Assembly (NCBI GenBank): GCA_030435675.1 | Contig: CM059624.1 | Location: 16,206,769-16,270,768, forward strand | Direction of reading: 5' to 3' | Origin: Steinernema hermaphroditum | Taxonomy: Eukaryota; Nematoda; Chromadorea; Rhabditida; Steinernematidae | DNA: 64,000 nt | Part shown: positions 44,901-56,641 of the stretch, in pieces | How positions within the stretch are numbered: position 1 is the first letter of the stretch | Layout: the number at the start of each line of letters is the position of its first letter | The notes under the pieces: model-generated | What the model was told of the DNA's origin: nothing | Databases searched by the model: none | Seen by the model: only the letters and a program-made list of their open reading frames with translations | Translations under genes and position numbers: made by a program

Positions 44901-47900
44901 AAACAACCTCGAGTCCATGGGACGCACGCTCGATTCGCTGGAAGAACAGGGCAAGAAGCTCGCCGGTGAGGGCATTCCCGGCGCTGAGCAGATCGCTCCT
45001 AAGCTCGAGAACGCCCGCGAGTACTACGATAAGCTCAAGAAGTTGGCCGACCTTCGTCGTAAGCGACTCGCTGGAGGAGTTGATTACTATCAGGTAGGAC
45101 CTTTTTTTCCTTCAGCGTGGATAATAACCACTGATTTTAGTTCTTCACCGACGCCGACGACGTCGACGCCTACCTTCTCGACACTCTCCGGGTCGTCAGC
45201 AGCGACGATGTTGGCCGCGATGAGGGCAGCGTCCAAGCGCTCATCAAGAAGCACGATGGAGTTGAGGGCGAACTCGAGAAGTTCGACCATCACATCCTGC
45301 AACTCCAGCAACAGATCGAAACCCTTCCCGAAGAGGCGCGCGAACATCCCGACATCCTGCAGCGCCTCGGAACCACTTCCAAGAGGAAGGGCGACCTCGA
45401 GGACATTTCGAAGCTGCGCAAGCAGCGCCTTGTGGATGCCCTGGCCCTCTACAAGCTGCTCAGCGATGCCGACTCGATCGAAGCATGGATCGACGAGAAG
45501 GGAAAGCTGCTTGGCACGCTTACGCCCGGCGCCGACCTTGAAGAAGTCGAGATCATGAAACACCGCTTCGATACCCTCGAGACGGACATGAAGAACCAGG
45601 AAGCTAAGGTGGCCCAGGTCAATGACCTCGCCCGCCAACTGTTGGCCGTCGACCACCCGAACACTGACGAGATTCTCCGTCGCCAGAACACGCTCAACGC
45701 TCGCTGGGCTCAGCTTCGTGACATGGTTGATCAGAAGAGGGACGAACTCGAACGCGCTCACCGTCTGGAGACCTTCCGCATCGACTGCCAAGAGACGGTC
45801 ACCTGGATCGAGGACAAGACCCGCGTTCTGGAAGACGCCGGCGAGCTTACCAGCGATCTCAGCGGTGTCATGAAGCTCCAACGCCGCCTTTCCATGATGG
45901 AACGCGATCTTGGTGCCATCCAGGCCAAGCTCGACTCGCTGCAACGCGAGGCCGACTCGATCGAACGCGATAAGCCCCAAGAAGCTCAGGCCATCCGCGA
46001 AGACATCAAGCGTATTCACCAAGTGTGGGACATTCTCAACAAGAAGGTGCGCGAGCACGAGGCGAAGCTCGACGAGGCCGGCGATCTCCAGCGTTTCCTG
46101 CGCGATCTCGACCACTTCCAGTCCTGGCTCACGGCCACTCAACGCCAAGTGGCCAGCGAAGACGAGCCTCAGTCGTTCGCCGATGCCGAACAGCTTCTCG
46201 CACAGCACGCCGCCATCCGCGAGGAAATCGACGGCTACTCCGAGGACTACGTCAAGATGCGCGCCATGGGCGACCGCGTCACTCAAGATCAGACCGATCC
46301 GCAGTACATGTTCCTGCGCCAACGGCTAGCCGGTCTCGAAGAGGGCTGGGACGAGTTGCAGCGCATGTGGGAGAACCGTCAGCATCTCCTCAGCCAAGGA
46401 CTCAACCTGCAGATGTTCCTTCGCGACGCGAAGCAGGCCGAAGTCACCCTGTCCCAGCAGGAGAACTACTTGGCCAAGGACGAAGTGCCTTCCTCGTTGG
46501 AGCAGGCCGAAAACGCGCTCAAGCGCTACCAGGACTTCCTCACGACCATGGACGCCAACGACGACAAGATCAAGGCTGTAGTCATGTTCGGAGACCAGCT
46601 TTGTGCCGACGGACACTACGCTGCCGATAAGGTGCACAAGAAGGCCCGCAATATCGAGGAACGCCGCGAAGCCAACCGCGAAAGAGCCATGGCCGGCTTG
46701 GACCGTCTCAAGGACGCTTTGGCCCTGCAGCAGTTCCTTTCGGACTGTGAGGAGCTCCGTGAATGGATCGAGGAGAAGATGATCCGCGCTCAGGACGAAA
46801 CCTACCGTGACGCCAAGACTATCACGTCGAAGTTCGTTCGTCATCAGGCCTTCCAGTCCGAGCTACAGTCCAACAAGGAGCGTCTGGAAGAACTCCGTCA
46901 CGCTGCCGTTCGGCTTGCCGAGGAGAAGCCCGAGTTCCTCGAGATGATCGACCCTCAGATCCTCGACATCTCCACACAATGGGAGCAGCTCGAGAAGACC
47001 ACCGAGGAGAAGGGCCAGAAGCTGTTCGACGCCAACCGTCAGCAGCTCTACGTCCAGAGCATCAGCGACATGAAGGAATGGGCGCAACAGTTGGAGCAAC
47101 AGATGGTCGGCGAAGACACCGCTCAGGACTTGACTACAGTCAATGTCGCCATGCAGAAACAGCAGATGATCGAGAGCGAGATGGTCAAGAAGGCACAACA
47201 TCTCACTTCCCTCCAGGAGATGGAGCCTCAGCTCGAGGAGATGCACCCCGACGAAGTCGAGGCTATCAAGGCCCATCGTCTGGCTGTGCAGGAGCAACTC
47301 CAGCGCCTCCAGGCGCCCCTGGACGACCGCCGCCGTCAGCTCGAGCGCAAGAAGGCCGCCTTCCAGTTCGGTCGCGACGTCGACGACGAGAAGATGTGGA
47401 TCGCCGAACGTCTCCCCGTGGCCCATGCTCGCCAACTCGGAGAAAGTCTCTTCGACTGCCATCGACTCCAGAAGAAGACGCAGTCGCTGGCCAACGAGGT
47501 CGACAACCACGAGCCTTGGGTCAACAAGATCTGCGACAACGGCCGCGAGCTCATTGCCGAAGGTCACGAGAACAGCGCCGCATTCGAACTCAAGATCTCC
47601 GAGCTGCAGAACGCGTGGAAAGAGCTCAAGGATGCCATCGAAGCCCGTAAAGCACACCTCTCGGAGTCGGAGAAGGCTCACCAGTTCCTCTACGACTGCA
47701 ACGAGGCGGAGGCGTGGATGAGCGAACAGGAGCTGTACATGATGCAGGACGAGCGTGGAAAAGACGAATTCTCGACGCAGAACCAGATCAAGAAGCACGA
47801 ACGTCTTCAACAGGACATCAACCAATACGCCGACCACATCCGCGATTTGGCCCAGAAAGCCCAGAAGTTCATCGACGAGAAGTCGCCCCTTTCGGAGCAG

Positions 47901-50699
47901 ATCTCCGTCCGCCAGGCTCAAATCGAGAAGCTCTATGCCGGTCTTCAAGACTTGTGCAAGGAGCGCCGCAAGCGTCTCGACGAAACCTTGGAGCTGTACG
48001 AACTCCATCGCGAGATGGACGACCTCATGCAATGGATCGCCGACAAGGAAGTCGTCGCCGGAAGCCAGGAGAACGGCCAGGACTACGAGCATGTCCAGAT
48101 GCTTCAGGAGCGCTTCCAGCGCTTCGCTCGCGACACCGAGAATATCGGATCCGAGCGTGTGGCTCGTGCCAACGACGACTGCGATAAGCTCATCGCCGAA
48201 GGTCACACCGACGCGCCTACCATCGCCTTGTGGAAGGATAGCCTTAATGAGGCCTGGGAGAACCTCCTGGAACTCATCGAGACGCGCACTCTGATGCTGC
48301 AGGCTTCCCTTCAGCTTCACAAGTTCTTCCACGACTGCCGCGACTGTCTTTCGAGAATCATGGAGAAGACCCATGCCCTGCCTGAAGATCTCGGAAGGGA
48401 CTCCTCTTCCGTTGGAACTCTTTCCCGCAAGCATTTCAACTTCTTGAAGGACATCGAAGCCATCGGTGAGCAGGTCAAGCAGATCGAAGAGGACGCCAGT
48501 CAACTTCGGGATGCCTACGCTGGAGACAGAGCCCTGGAGATCGGAGCACGCGAAAACGAAGTGGCCAAGGCGTGGAAGCAGCTTCGCGCCCTTTGCGACG
48601 CCCGAACTTCACGTCTCACCGACACTTCGGACCTCTTCAAGTTCCTCAACATGGTCCGCGACCTTCTGCTTTGGATGGACGAGGTCAAGCGTGAGATGAC
48701 GTCGCAGGAGAAGCCGAAGGACGTTAGCGGCGTCGAGCTTCTCATGAACAACCACCAGAGCCTGAAGGCAGAGATCGATGCCCGCGAGGACAACTTCAAC
48801 ATCTGCATCTCGCTGGGTCGCGACCTTTTGAACAGAAAGCACTATGCCTCCAGCGAAATCGAGAAGAAGCTGATTAAGTTGACCACCGAGAGAGCGGAGA
48901 TGATGCGCCGCTGGGAGGACCGATGGGAATACCTCCAGCTTATCCTGGAAGTGTACCAGTTCGCTCGAGATGCTGCTGTCGCGGAAACGTGGTTGATGGC
49001 TCAAGAACCCTACTTGTTGTCACGTGAATATGGAGTAAGTGGTCCGGACACTAACTTATGCTAACTTTTTGTATTATAGCGCAACCTCGAAGAAACAATC
49101 AAGCTGATCAAGAAGCACGAAGCTTTCGAGAAATCTGCTGCTGCTCAAGAGGAGCGCTTCCTTGCCCTCGAGAAGATGACTACGGTAGGTTTGATCACAA
49201 TCAACATCGCGTGGGAGCGCAATTAACTCCTACGCCTCTATTTGCACTCCACTCAACAAGAGACGTGGATCTGAGCACTGATCGTGATTGTTTTCAGTTC
49301 GAGCTCAAGGAGATGCAGCGCCGCGATGCGGAAGCGGAAGAGGGGCGGCGCCGTGCCGAAGGAAAGCCCAAGCAGAAGGAGACCACTTTCCCGACGCACT
49401 CCGAACAACCGCAGACCTCCGAAGGTGAGTTTTTTCAGCGAGATGTGAGCATGGCACGTGTGTGGCACTTCGTGTTGTGATTGCAGTGTTGTGATCCCTG
49501 ATTTAGGCTATGCCGGTTCCGGCTATCTCGACACCACCATCAGCAGCATCGAAAGCGGCGGAAGCCGTGGACGAGGCCGAAGCACTCTCGGTAGAGCACT
49601 TTTGATTTTTTTGGCTATGCTGGCTGCAGCTAAGGCTAAAGCTGAGCTCCAAAAGTCGCATGCTTTGCTGCGAATCCACTAACCACCTTTTGCATCCCCA
49701 CTCCACTAACATCCTCCTTTGCGCCCGTTTGGTCGTGGTTGTGCTTGTACGTGTAGCTTTCAGACCGAAGTCGCCTGTCGGCCGCAGAGCCCTCCTCGTG
49801 GAGATTGTCCTTGTCAAGAGCGCCGCGATTCGAGCCGAGCGATATGCGTGGTAGAGTTTTGCTTTCATTGGCTTTCTTCCTCCTAACTTGTCGACCTATG
49901 TACCTCTGTGCATGGATTTTCCTGGAATTCTTTTTGTTTGACTGGAGCGACGTTAGCTAATCAAGGATATTCAGGTACCGACACCGGAGAGACCTTTGAA
50001 GGCGTGCTGCTCAGGAAACACACGTACGAAGCTTTGGACCGCAAAGCTCCTTCCAGGTAAGCCAAAAGGAAAAAAGGCGCTTTATGCATCAACTTAAGTC
50101 TAAAACCGTAAAATCAGTGTAAAACTCATTACAATAACTGATAATCTTCAAAGCAATAGAGAAAAAAACAGACTGAGGTATTTAGCAGTATTCACGCACC
50201 CCTTTTCAAAGTTTTCTAATGACTAATAAACTCGTAAACTCTAATGACTAAAATCTCAAATATCAATCACCGGTAACACCATTCTCTTCAGATCATGGGA
50301 AAAGCTGTACTGCGTAATAAGAGGCGGTGAGCTGAGCTTCTACAAAGACGCGAAGCACCGCGAATCTGGCGAGAGATTCCACGGAGAACAACCAATGCAG
50401 CTCGCAGGCTGTTCCGTACAACCTGCCGCCGACTACACGAAGAAGAAGAACGTGCTCTCGTTGAGGCTACCCATCGGTGCCGAGTACCTCATTCAGTGCG
50501 CCAATGAGGTACGGATCATTCAATTCTATTGACATCTGAAATACTTCGCTTTTAGGAAGACATGTCGAGATGGCTGCAGCAACTGGAAGTAGCCACTGGC
50601 CAGTCGACGGCAGAGCCTGCTCGATCGCAGACCCTTCCGGCGGAGACGGCAACGGCGAAGGCGAAGAAGGGCGGATTCTTCAGCAGGGGGAAGAAATAA
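38989..50699 (+). CDS. unc-70: Beta-spectrin (non-muscle/neuronal beta-G type)
   Basis: A 13-exon model in consistent phase, join(38989..39109,42438..42589,42640..43197,43650..43855,43902..45093,45141..49034,49080..49184,49298..49424,49507..49590,49764..49850,49975..50056,50292..50508,50556..50699), about 2,322 residues. An acidic N-terminus ends [15 protein letters not shown]. Two calponin-homology domains (about residues 50-275) follow, with [11 protein letters not shown], the [12 protein letters not shown] linker and [20 protein letters not shown]. Then come some 17 triple-helical spectrin repeats, mostly in the 3.9-kb exon, a Ser/Arg-rich linker coded by four small exons (about 2,042-2,175), and a PH domain ([20 protein letters not shown] to [12 protein letters not shown]). 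The C-terminus is Lys/Gly-rich. Beta-spectrin pairs with alpha-spectrin and links actin to ankyrin and membranes; C. elegans unc-70 mutants are paralysed with axon breakage. Exon 10 (49764-49850) is the least certain. The first intron is 3.3 kb and holds an alternative first exon. Confidence 0.96.
41430..41568 (+). CDS. unc-70: Alternative first coding exon of beta-spectrin
   Basis: ATG at 41430 opens a 46-codon frame ([20 protein letters not shown], an Asp-rich run, then a globular-looking end with FRIRDLQ) and closes at donor G/GTGAAT in phase 1. That is the same phase and the same single G as exon 1 at 39109, so it joins exon 2 (42438) without a frame change and would give a 2,328-residue isoform with a different N-terminus. 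It lies in the first intron, 870 bp before exon 2, and would need its own promoter. Confidence 0.6.
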
Positions 50700-51266
50700 A
50701 GCGTGTTGACATATGACTGATATATTCTAAGTTAATCTTTCATCTTCTTGTTGGTAGCTTCGTGTATACCGTATACCCGTAGGTGAAACTGCTTTACAAA
50801 CAACTTATCGAACCCTCTAGCTTCATCTCGCGCACACATTCCCCCTCTCATCTCATTTCTTCTCGTCCCCACTGCCCCCACGAATCTGTTCTCTACGTTC
50901 TACCGTATCTCCGCCGCGCGTTCTTCGGAGCCGCGCGAGAGCACCACTGCCACAACTTCTGGTGGAGGAGGCACGTGTGGGCTTATTCGAACGCACTTGC
51001 CCTCCCACAGAATTTTTAGCAGAAAATTCGCTGCCGCATCGCGCGAATCTCACTCGTCACTCCTTCTCAGTCCCTTCCCTACCGTACCCCATCCATTCAG
51101 CGCGAGGCGTCGCTACGCACTCAACGGTCACCTTTGCTTGATTCTTATGAATATAACCAGATTCAAATGTGTTACATAGTCGTTTTCTGTTTCCTCTACG
51201 CTTAGATCAGTACTTCTGTCTATCTCTCTCTCGATTTTTTTGTTACGACACATAAATTATGAGCTA

Positions 51267-51272
51267 AATAAA
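51267..51272 (+). terminator. Poly(A) signal, beta-spectrin side
   Basis: AATAAA about 570 bp after the spectrin stop, and only 10 bp from the opposing signal of the convergent hydrolase gene. Confidence 0.5.
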
Positions 51273-51282
51273 CGAAAGTTGT

Positions 51283-51288
51283 TTTATT
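51283..51288 (-). terminator. Poly(A) signal of the SGNH hydrolase gene
   Basis: AATAAA on the minus strand, 57 nt beyond the stop codon at 51345-51347. Confidence 0.6.
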
Positions 51289-51344
51289 GATGAGATCAAA
51301 GAACGCAAAAATACCCGTATCACCACATTCATCGAATACAGCAA

Positions 51345-53319
51345 TTAGTTCAACAGTTGTGGACCTAGAGCGTCCCAAATAGCTTCGGCAACTTGTGTGT
51401 GGGCTTCTTCAGTAGGGTGAAAGCTTCCAAAAGGATTGCATTGGATATTGTTTGAAGAAGCGATTGAACGAATTAAGGAATTCCTTGAGCAGATGCCCTT
51501 TCGTGAGAATATGGAACGAATCTCCGAAGATAAGGTGATCCAATCGTTCTGGGAGCTTTTAGTGGACAACATCTTATTTAAGCGATGAAGAATTTGGCTT
51601 CTGGCTTGACGAAGGTTTTCCTGTGGAACCTAAAAACAAATCCTTGCGTCTTATATGTTTTATGACTGACTAGAAGCAGAGATCTCGTGGTGTAGTGGTT
51701 ATCACATCTGTCTAACACACAGAAGGCCGGCGGTTCGAGCCCGCCCGGGATCAAACGTTTTTATTTAAACTCTAAAAATGTTTCAGTAATTTATTTATTG
51801 GTTTTTGTTTCTATCAAAGTCACGAAAAATACATTATAAAAAAGAGAATTCATCTTGTCAAAAAAAAGTTTGACGAGAGTGGGATTCGAACCCACGCCTC
51901 CGAAGAGACTGGTGCCTTAAACCAGCGCCTTAGACCGCTCGGCCATCTCGCCATTACACTTCAATCAGTCAATAAAGCCTACCTGACGAAGATCATCACA
52001 GTCCGTATCGACATCACCATATTCGTTTTCACTGATGTCAAAGTAGTGAGGCACAACGACCTGAACTCCTTAATTACACCGCACGCGTTGTCTTATCACC
52101 TACCACTTTAGGCTTCATTCTGTTCACCTTCTCGACCACCCTATCGATTTGATGAGACACATAAAAGAATCGTAAATCCAAACCACCAAATAGATGGTTT
52201 GAACGGTCTTCACGGGCGCTGTTGATAAGATGGGAAAGAATTTCCGAATAGCCAATATCGTTCCCGCCAAGAGACATTAAAAGGACATCTGGGCCGGAAC
52301 CTCTAAATTTGGATGTTTATGGATCTTTGCGTTCTTTGGTTTAATTACCTATAAATGGAGATATTTCCAATGAGCTCGAGTTGAGACTGTCGCTTGCCAG
52401 TCAAAATGCCATTGTCCACCGCGGCTCCAGTACATGGCACGTATGTGAAATGAACCGCGGCGGTTGAAAATTGATGTTTATAACGGGAATACACTTTATA
52501 GGGCCATGATCGATTGCTTCTATGGCACAATTCTGCAAATCAGAAGGTTCATGTGTATATTTGATCTGGTCGAATTTTGGTTCCATTTTCATACTGTATA
52601 CATACTTTCATATCTTACCTGATATCCAAGTAGCAGGCTTATTCTTCTCACACATTGTGTTAGGATTGCCTTCGCCAGAAGCATAGGAATCTCCGACCAC
52701 AGTGATCCACTTGTCGATTACCGTAATCTTCTTTTGACCCATAAGAACTTTCTCGGTTCCGTTGGCAGCGTAGCCGGTTACGGTAACTATGTAACTTGCC
52801 TAAATCATTGAGCTAGTCATATACGACTATCATACATAGATACCTGGGCAGGTGCCTTCCAACTAATTGAACAATTCGAAGTAGACGGTAGTTGCTGATC
52901 ATATAGAGTGGAGCCGTCCAATTTCATAGTCCAGTCGTACCGTATCTCTTGTTCTTTCAAATCGGTTGGTATGGAAGAGCAGACGTTGAAGTGTACAAGG
53001 TTGTAGGATGCCTTGAAGGCTTCTAGTGAGTCAGTCGGTCCTGGGTCGGGTCGACTGTATTCAATGTCGAGGTTGACCAAATTACTGCCAACCTGGAAAA
53101 GTGTGAGATGGTTTTGCTATAAAGAGTCTTAAGTAGACTAAACCCGTATTTTTTGTGTTTGATTACTCTTGGACAGTAGATTTCTTAGGGGTACCGTAAT
53201 CGTAAAAAATGAGAGACCCTTACCGAAAGGTCGACCAACATCATGGTCAGTTGGGACCACGAATTGAAGACGCCGAAGAGATACATAAAGATGACCGGAG
53301 GTGCGGCGGAGACGGTCAT
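51345..53319 (-). CDS. Secreted SGNH/GDSL-type hydrolase with N-terminal beta-sandwich-like region
   Basis: A seven-exon model in consistent phase, complement(join(51345..51629,51983..52060,52104..52302,52349..52532,52619..52799,52844..53092,53224..53319)), 423 residues. A hydrophobic N-terminus (VIFMYLFGVFNSW) suggests a signal peptide. Residues about 33-145 look like an Ig/fibronectin-type region. The SGNH blocks are WITVVGDSYASGEG (nucleophile Ser 153), LLMSLGGNDIGYSE (Asn 251), and FGSFHPTEEAH (His 400). The Asp normally three residues before that His is not at its usual place (GSFH). The family covers esterases and lipases of varied substrate; the substrate is unknown here. The intron 51630-51982 contains two tRNA genes. 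The start was chosen as the ATG just before the hydrophobic segment; the open frame extends further upstream into a GC-rich promoter-like region. Confidence 0.88.
51681..51753 (+). tRNA. tRNA-Val (AAC), copy 2
   Basis: A 73-nt cloverleaf identical in its body to the copy at 6015-6087, with a single change in the 3' acceptor strand (CGGGATC for CGAGATC) that turns one A-U pair into a G-U pair. Anticodon AAC. It lies antisense inside an intron of the SGNH hydrolase gene. Confidence 0.95.
51871..51952 (-). tRNA. tRNA-Leu (AAG)
   Basis: An 82-nt class II tRNA with acceptor GGCGAGA / TCTCGTC, anticodon stem CTGGT/ACCAG with loop TTAAGGC (anticodon AAG), a variable arm built on CTC-TTCG-GAG, T-arm GTGGG-TTCGAAT-CCCAC and discriminator A. 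It sits in the same hydrolase intron as tRNA-Val copy 2, on the hydrolase strand. Confidence 0.96.
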
Positions 53320-54269
53320 GTTCCCTGTTGGTCTCGGCGAACCTACTGACAATGTCCGAGTTGGGGGCGCGGCGGTTCCGACAGACTCGGCGGGGTTTCG
53401 GCCGGCTCGTGGCTTGGATCTGACACTTTGTTTTCGGTCGCCGGCCGGCGACACAACATCAAAGAGTCGATGCCGCCGACGCCTTTCATCTTTGCCGCTA
53501 TCAGTGCGCGAGTCGCGTGCACGCCTAATGTTGCGAGTGAGGCGAGCCTCGCAGAGGCTAATTAGCCCCCGCCCTAAAAAGGGCGCTTCAAAGGTGGCGC
53601 CTCGAGGAAGATGAAGCGCGGCCCCTCCCAAGTGGTGTTTTTTGCGTCTTCAATTGACGTTCCCAAAGCGGGAAAAGTAGGGCTTAGATGGGTGCGCGGC
53701 CCCTTAGTCCCTCAACGCGAGGATTGAGGGCAGATGATTGATAATAAAATTTGTGATTGAGATCAAAGGGAGCCGCTGGGCCATAATAGAATCATATAAG
53801 AAGACATGCTTTCATCGCAACCGCCGCCGACGAGCGGGAGAACGTTAATTGAAAACTGTATTTCGTTGTCCCTACGGGCCGCGGTCGGTGGTCTTTTGGA
53901 TTTTCTTCAATTGTTTATGATGGGAATAAAGTTTATTAATGGTATGAATTCGCCACAATAAAAAGAGGTGTTTAAACTCAGATTTTCAAATGAAAACGGA
54001 GGTATCGCTCAAATGAGAATAGAAAGATTCGAGGAAAAAAATAGTAATGGAAAGAAAAAACACGATAGCTTCCTAGGGAATTCGAATCCAAATGACAAGA
54101 AGATGTCATTACACGGAAACTCTTTACTACAACCCTGCAATGCGTTCTCCAATGACTGGAATAGGACCAATACGCGAAGCTCTTTAACCAATAACCTTTT
54201 TTTTTGCCAGCGATATAACTCTCTTTGCCAGCTCGTAAGAAGAGCTCCAAAATGTGATGAACGAACTCA
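53320..54269. other. Promoter-side region of the hydrolase and spacer
   Basis: A GC-rich block (53320-53620) lies just upstream of the hydrolase start and is probably its promoter region. The remainder has no supported gene. Confidence 0.4.
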
Positions 54270-54514
54270 AATGGCATATAGCGAACTCGATATTCGTATC
54301 AACGATGTGCGTTTCGTCTGAAAAGATCAAATGGTCTCAAAAAACCACTTTATGGAATATACCGACTGACTACGACGAACCGAAGCGCTTATGTGGAAGA
54401 CCTCGTGTAAGATGGGCAGACGATCTGAAGATACTACTAGGCCGCTGGAACGAAGCTTCGAATGCCGATTGGCTGTCATATTGTGAAGACTACATTCGTT
54501 GTGAACCGAGATAG
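54270..54514 (+). mobile_element. Non-LTR retrotransposon fragment (reverse transcriptase ORF, C-terminal end)
   Basis: The open frame ends in KRLCGRPRVRWADDLK followed by a Trp-containing stretch and a stop. 'GRP-x-x-RW-x-DDL' is the common C-terminal signature of LINE-type ORFs in nematodes (RTE/CR1-like). Only about 80 codons remain and no polymerase core motif is present, so this is a dead 5'-truncated copy. Confidence 0.6.
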
Positions 54515-55114
54515 CTAATAAATGTAAATGATGTGCGTTTGGAACGCGTCAGGCGCTTTATCTATTGACCAAGAAGTATAGATGATGCGACATCAAGCTA
54601 AGCAAATCAATCGACGAATAAGTTCGGGATGGAATGTATTCTGTGTGGTCAAAGTTTTTCTGACTTTGCGATCCGTAGAAATGTAGAGGAAACGGTTTTT
54701 ATATGTACGTCCTGCCGGCAGTGGTCTACAGAAGATGTGGTTCTTATGGATTCGAACGCCAGGACCGGATCGTTCGGTCAAATGAAGAATAACTGAAGCT
54801 GTTGTTGTGCCAACATTGTTATCATCATTCGACAGAAGATGCGGCCGAGTAAAACAACAACTTAGCTAATCCAGAGCCGGAAGAGATCAAATCCGCTTCA
54901 TCTCGAGATTTCTCCCCCAAGATCGGTCGATCAAACACACTTCTTCTGTTGTTGCGAAGCCGTCGGAAGGCGGCGATCGCCCGCGAAGATCCTGCGTTGT
55001 GATCGATAGGCTCGCTTACGAAGGCGTTTTGCGCAACGGATTTTGCGCATCCCAAAACCGGCGCGTCACTTTCGCCACTCGAGAACTTGTTCGAGAGGTC
55101 CGTTTTCCCGTAGC
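54515..55114. other. Intergenic upstream region
   Basis: No gene is supported. It contains the upstream region of the secreted Cys-rich gene that follows. Confidence 0.4.
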
Positions 55115-55121
55115 TATAAAA
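55115..55121 (+). promoter_or_regulatory. TATA box of the secreted Cys-rich gene
   Basis: TATAAAA, 39 bp upstream of ATG 55160. This implies a very short 5' UTR (about 10-20 nt) and no trans-splice acceptor between. Confidence 0.65.
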
Positions 55122-55159
55122 CTCTCCCGACGCATCGGGATAGCATCATCCAGTCAACG

Positions 55160-55706
55160 ATGTCTCTTCTTCAGCGCTCTGTCATTGCTTTGGCTATCGT
55201 ACTTGGCCTCTGCCTGGCCCATCCTCGTAAGTTTGAGTTATTAATATGCAAAAACGAATGCAAAAATTTCAGAATTCCGCCAACTGAAATGTGTCACCCC
55301 CAACGGCCTCATCCGCGGCGGTCCCGATCGCGCCCGCTGCAACATGATCATCAAGGATAGCGAAGACGAGGTGCCTGGCCGTCCCGCGAGTGAGGGTGAA
55401 GGCTGCTTCTCGGAGATTCATAACGGCGAGGAACGTGTCTACTGCGCCCTTGTCTGCCCGAAGGCCCACACCGTCTTCAACGCTCACCTCGACCAGGGCC
55501 ACCGTGCCTGCTTCAACTTCTACACCTACCAGCTCGAGCAGAGGGGAGAAGACTGGTTCCTCTGGCGCTCGGGCAAGTGCCTCAACTCCACGGGTACCTT
55601 CACCGTCGGCTGCAAATTCGACGAACCCTTCCGCACGCAGTTCAAGAACGATAACGAGGTCTTCACCGAGCTCCGTCGTGCTCGTGCTCGCTTTGCCAAG
55701 GCTTGA
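55160..55706 (+). CDS. Small secreted Cys-rich protein, uncharacterised
   Basis: Two exons, join(55160..55226,55273..55706), 166 residues. The signal peptide is SVIALAIVLGLCLAHP, with the intron right at its end (phase 1). The mature part has eight cysteines (KCVTP, RCNM, GCFSE, YCALVCPK, ACFNF, KCLNS, GCKF) and ends in an Arg/Ala-rich helix (FTELRRARARFAKA). A C/G-biased codon third position and a strong TATA box suggest high expression. I do not recognise a named domain. It looks like a nematode-specific secreted family, and a role outside the cell is inferred from the signal peptide only. Confidence 0.85.
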
Positions 55707-55786
55707 TTATGCTTCTCTATTCTATTTATGCAGTCTATAGACTGCTCGACCCATGTGCAATCGGTTGTGTAACCTCCTCAAAGTGC

Positions 55787-55792
55787 AATAAA
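55787..55792 (+). terminator. Poly(A) signal AATAAA
   Basis: AATAAA 81 bp after the stop of the secreted Cys-rich gene. Confidence 0.65.
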
Positions 55793-55950
55793 TGTATTTA
55801 TCCTGTAATATAGTCGGTTTTCCCGATGCGTGGACCTTACATGATACAGGAATGAGATATTTGGAGTTATGTTCTTCCTTAGACTCGATAAAAGTGAAAA
55901 AAAATGCTAAAATCAATCTGAGTATTAAAAGGAAAGCAGAACAAAAAGAT

Positions 55951-55954
55951 CGCT

Positions 55955-56021
<67 letters not shown>

Positions 56022-56024
56022 AGC
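55951..56024 (-). tRNA. tRNA-Asn (GTT)
   Basis: A 74-nt cloverleaf with acceptor GCTTCCG / CGGGAGC (one G-U), D-arm TGGCGCAATCGGTTAGCG, anticodon stem TTCGG/CCGAA with loop CTGTTAA (anticodon GTT), T-arm GGTGG-TTCAAGC-CCACC and discriminator G. Confidence 0.95.
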
Positions 56025-56229
56025 ACGGCTTCTCATCTACGAGAGACAATATGTATGCCTTCCCTCACCCCTCTATCGAACATCATCAAGTTTTCGCTTT
56101 GTTTTCGGTTTTATTATTGCGCAAAGCCACTCTTATGATAGACTTCAATTTTTATTCAGCCAACGAAACATCAGAAATTTTTAATTAACAGCAAGACTAT
56201 TAAATCCCATTCAACCACCGACGAACGAC

Positions 56230-56623
56230 TCACTTCCCAGGGAGAATCTTTCCTAAGGCATCCGCCTTTAGCTGTTGGAAGGTCCGGCCGATGGTGGTGA
56301 CGATTTCCTTGTAGTAGTGGACGTCGTCACTTTCAGGAAGCCAATTATGCGCACAACTTCGGTCGACGCCCAATGTGATGCTGGCGGTAAATGGTGCGTG
56401 CCTAAATAAACACTAAATTGTCGAAGAAATTCGTACTTAAATCTACCCATTTTTGTCCAGGAAACTGACCATCATTTTGAATTCCACTGGTTTCCATGCT
56501 GGGCTGAAGTTGTAGAGCCAACTCTGCGCGCTCATGCAGATCGAGTTTATTCGTTTTCGCGGCGAAGAAAGTGATATGCACGTTGGAGCCGGTGTGAGAG
56601 CACGTTGACGTTTGTGGAATCGA
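56230..56623 (-). pseudogene. 3' end of an unidentified host gene, frameshifted and cut off by element 2
   Basis: The last exon is 56230-56401 (GHAPFTASITLGVDRSCAHN... to GKILPGK, TGA). The exon before it (56447-56623) starts after the acceptor TTTTGTTTAG and ends AAATGG at donor GTAGAT. Near its 3' side the right frame reads WKPVEFKMMVSFLDKNG; nearer its 5' side the better coding frame is the other one (SNVHITFFAAKTNKLDLHER). A one-base shift near 56520 is therefore likely. The exon begins 5 bp from the 8-bp direct repeat and 13 bp from the end of element 2, and I find no further 5' exons of this gene beyond the element. The family is not recognised. It could still be expressed as a fusion through element 2. 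Confidence 0.5.
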
Positions 56624-56627
56624 CTAA

Positions 56628-56635
56628 ACAAAATT
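56628..56635 (+). repeat. Left 8-bp direct repeat of element 2
   Basis: ACAAAATT, matched by GCAAAATT at 57948-57955 (7 of 8 bases). Confidence 0.45.
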
Positions 56636-56641
56636 GGCTCT

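Noticed and set aside
52339..52350. GGTTTAATTACC, matching the first bases of the SL1 spliced leader
   Set aside because: It lies across an intron and splice donor of the hydrolase gene, is not followed by the rest of SL1 or an Sm site, and there is no 5S or SL RNA gene nearby. Chance match.
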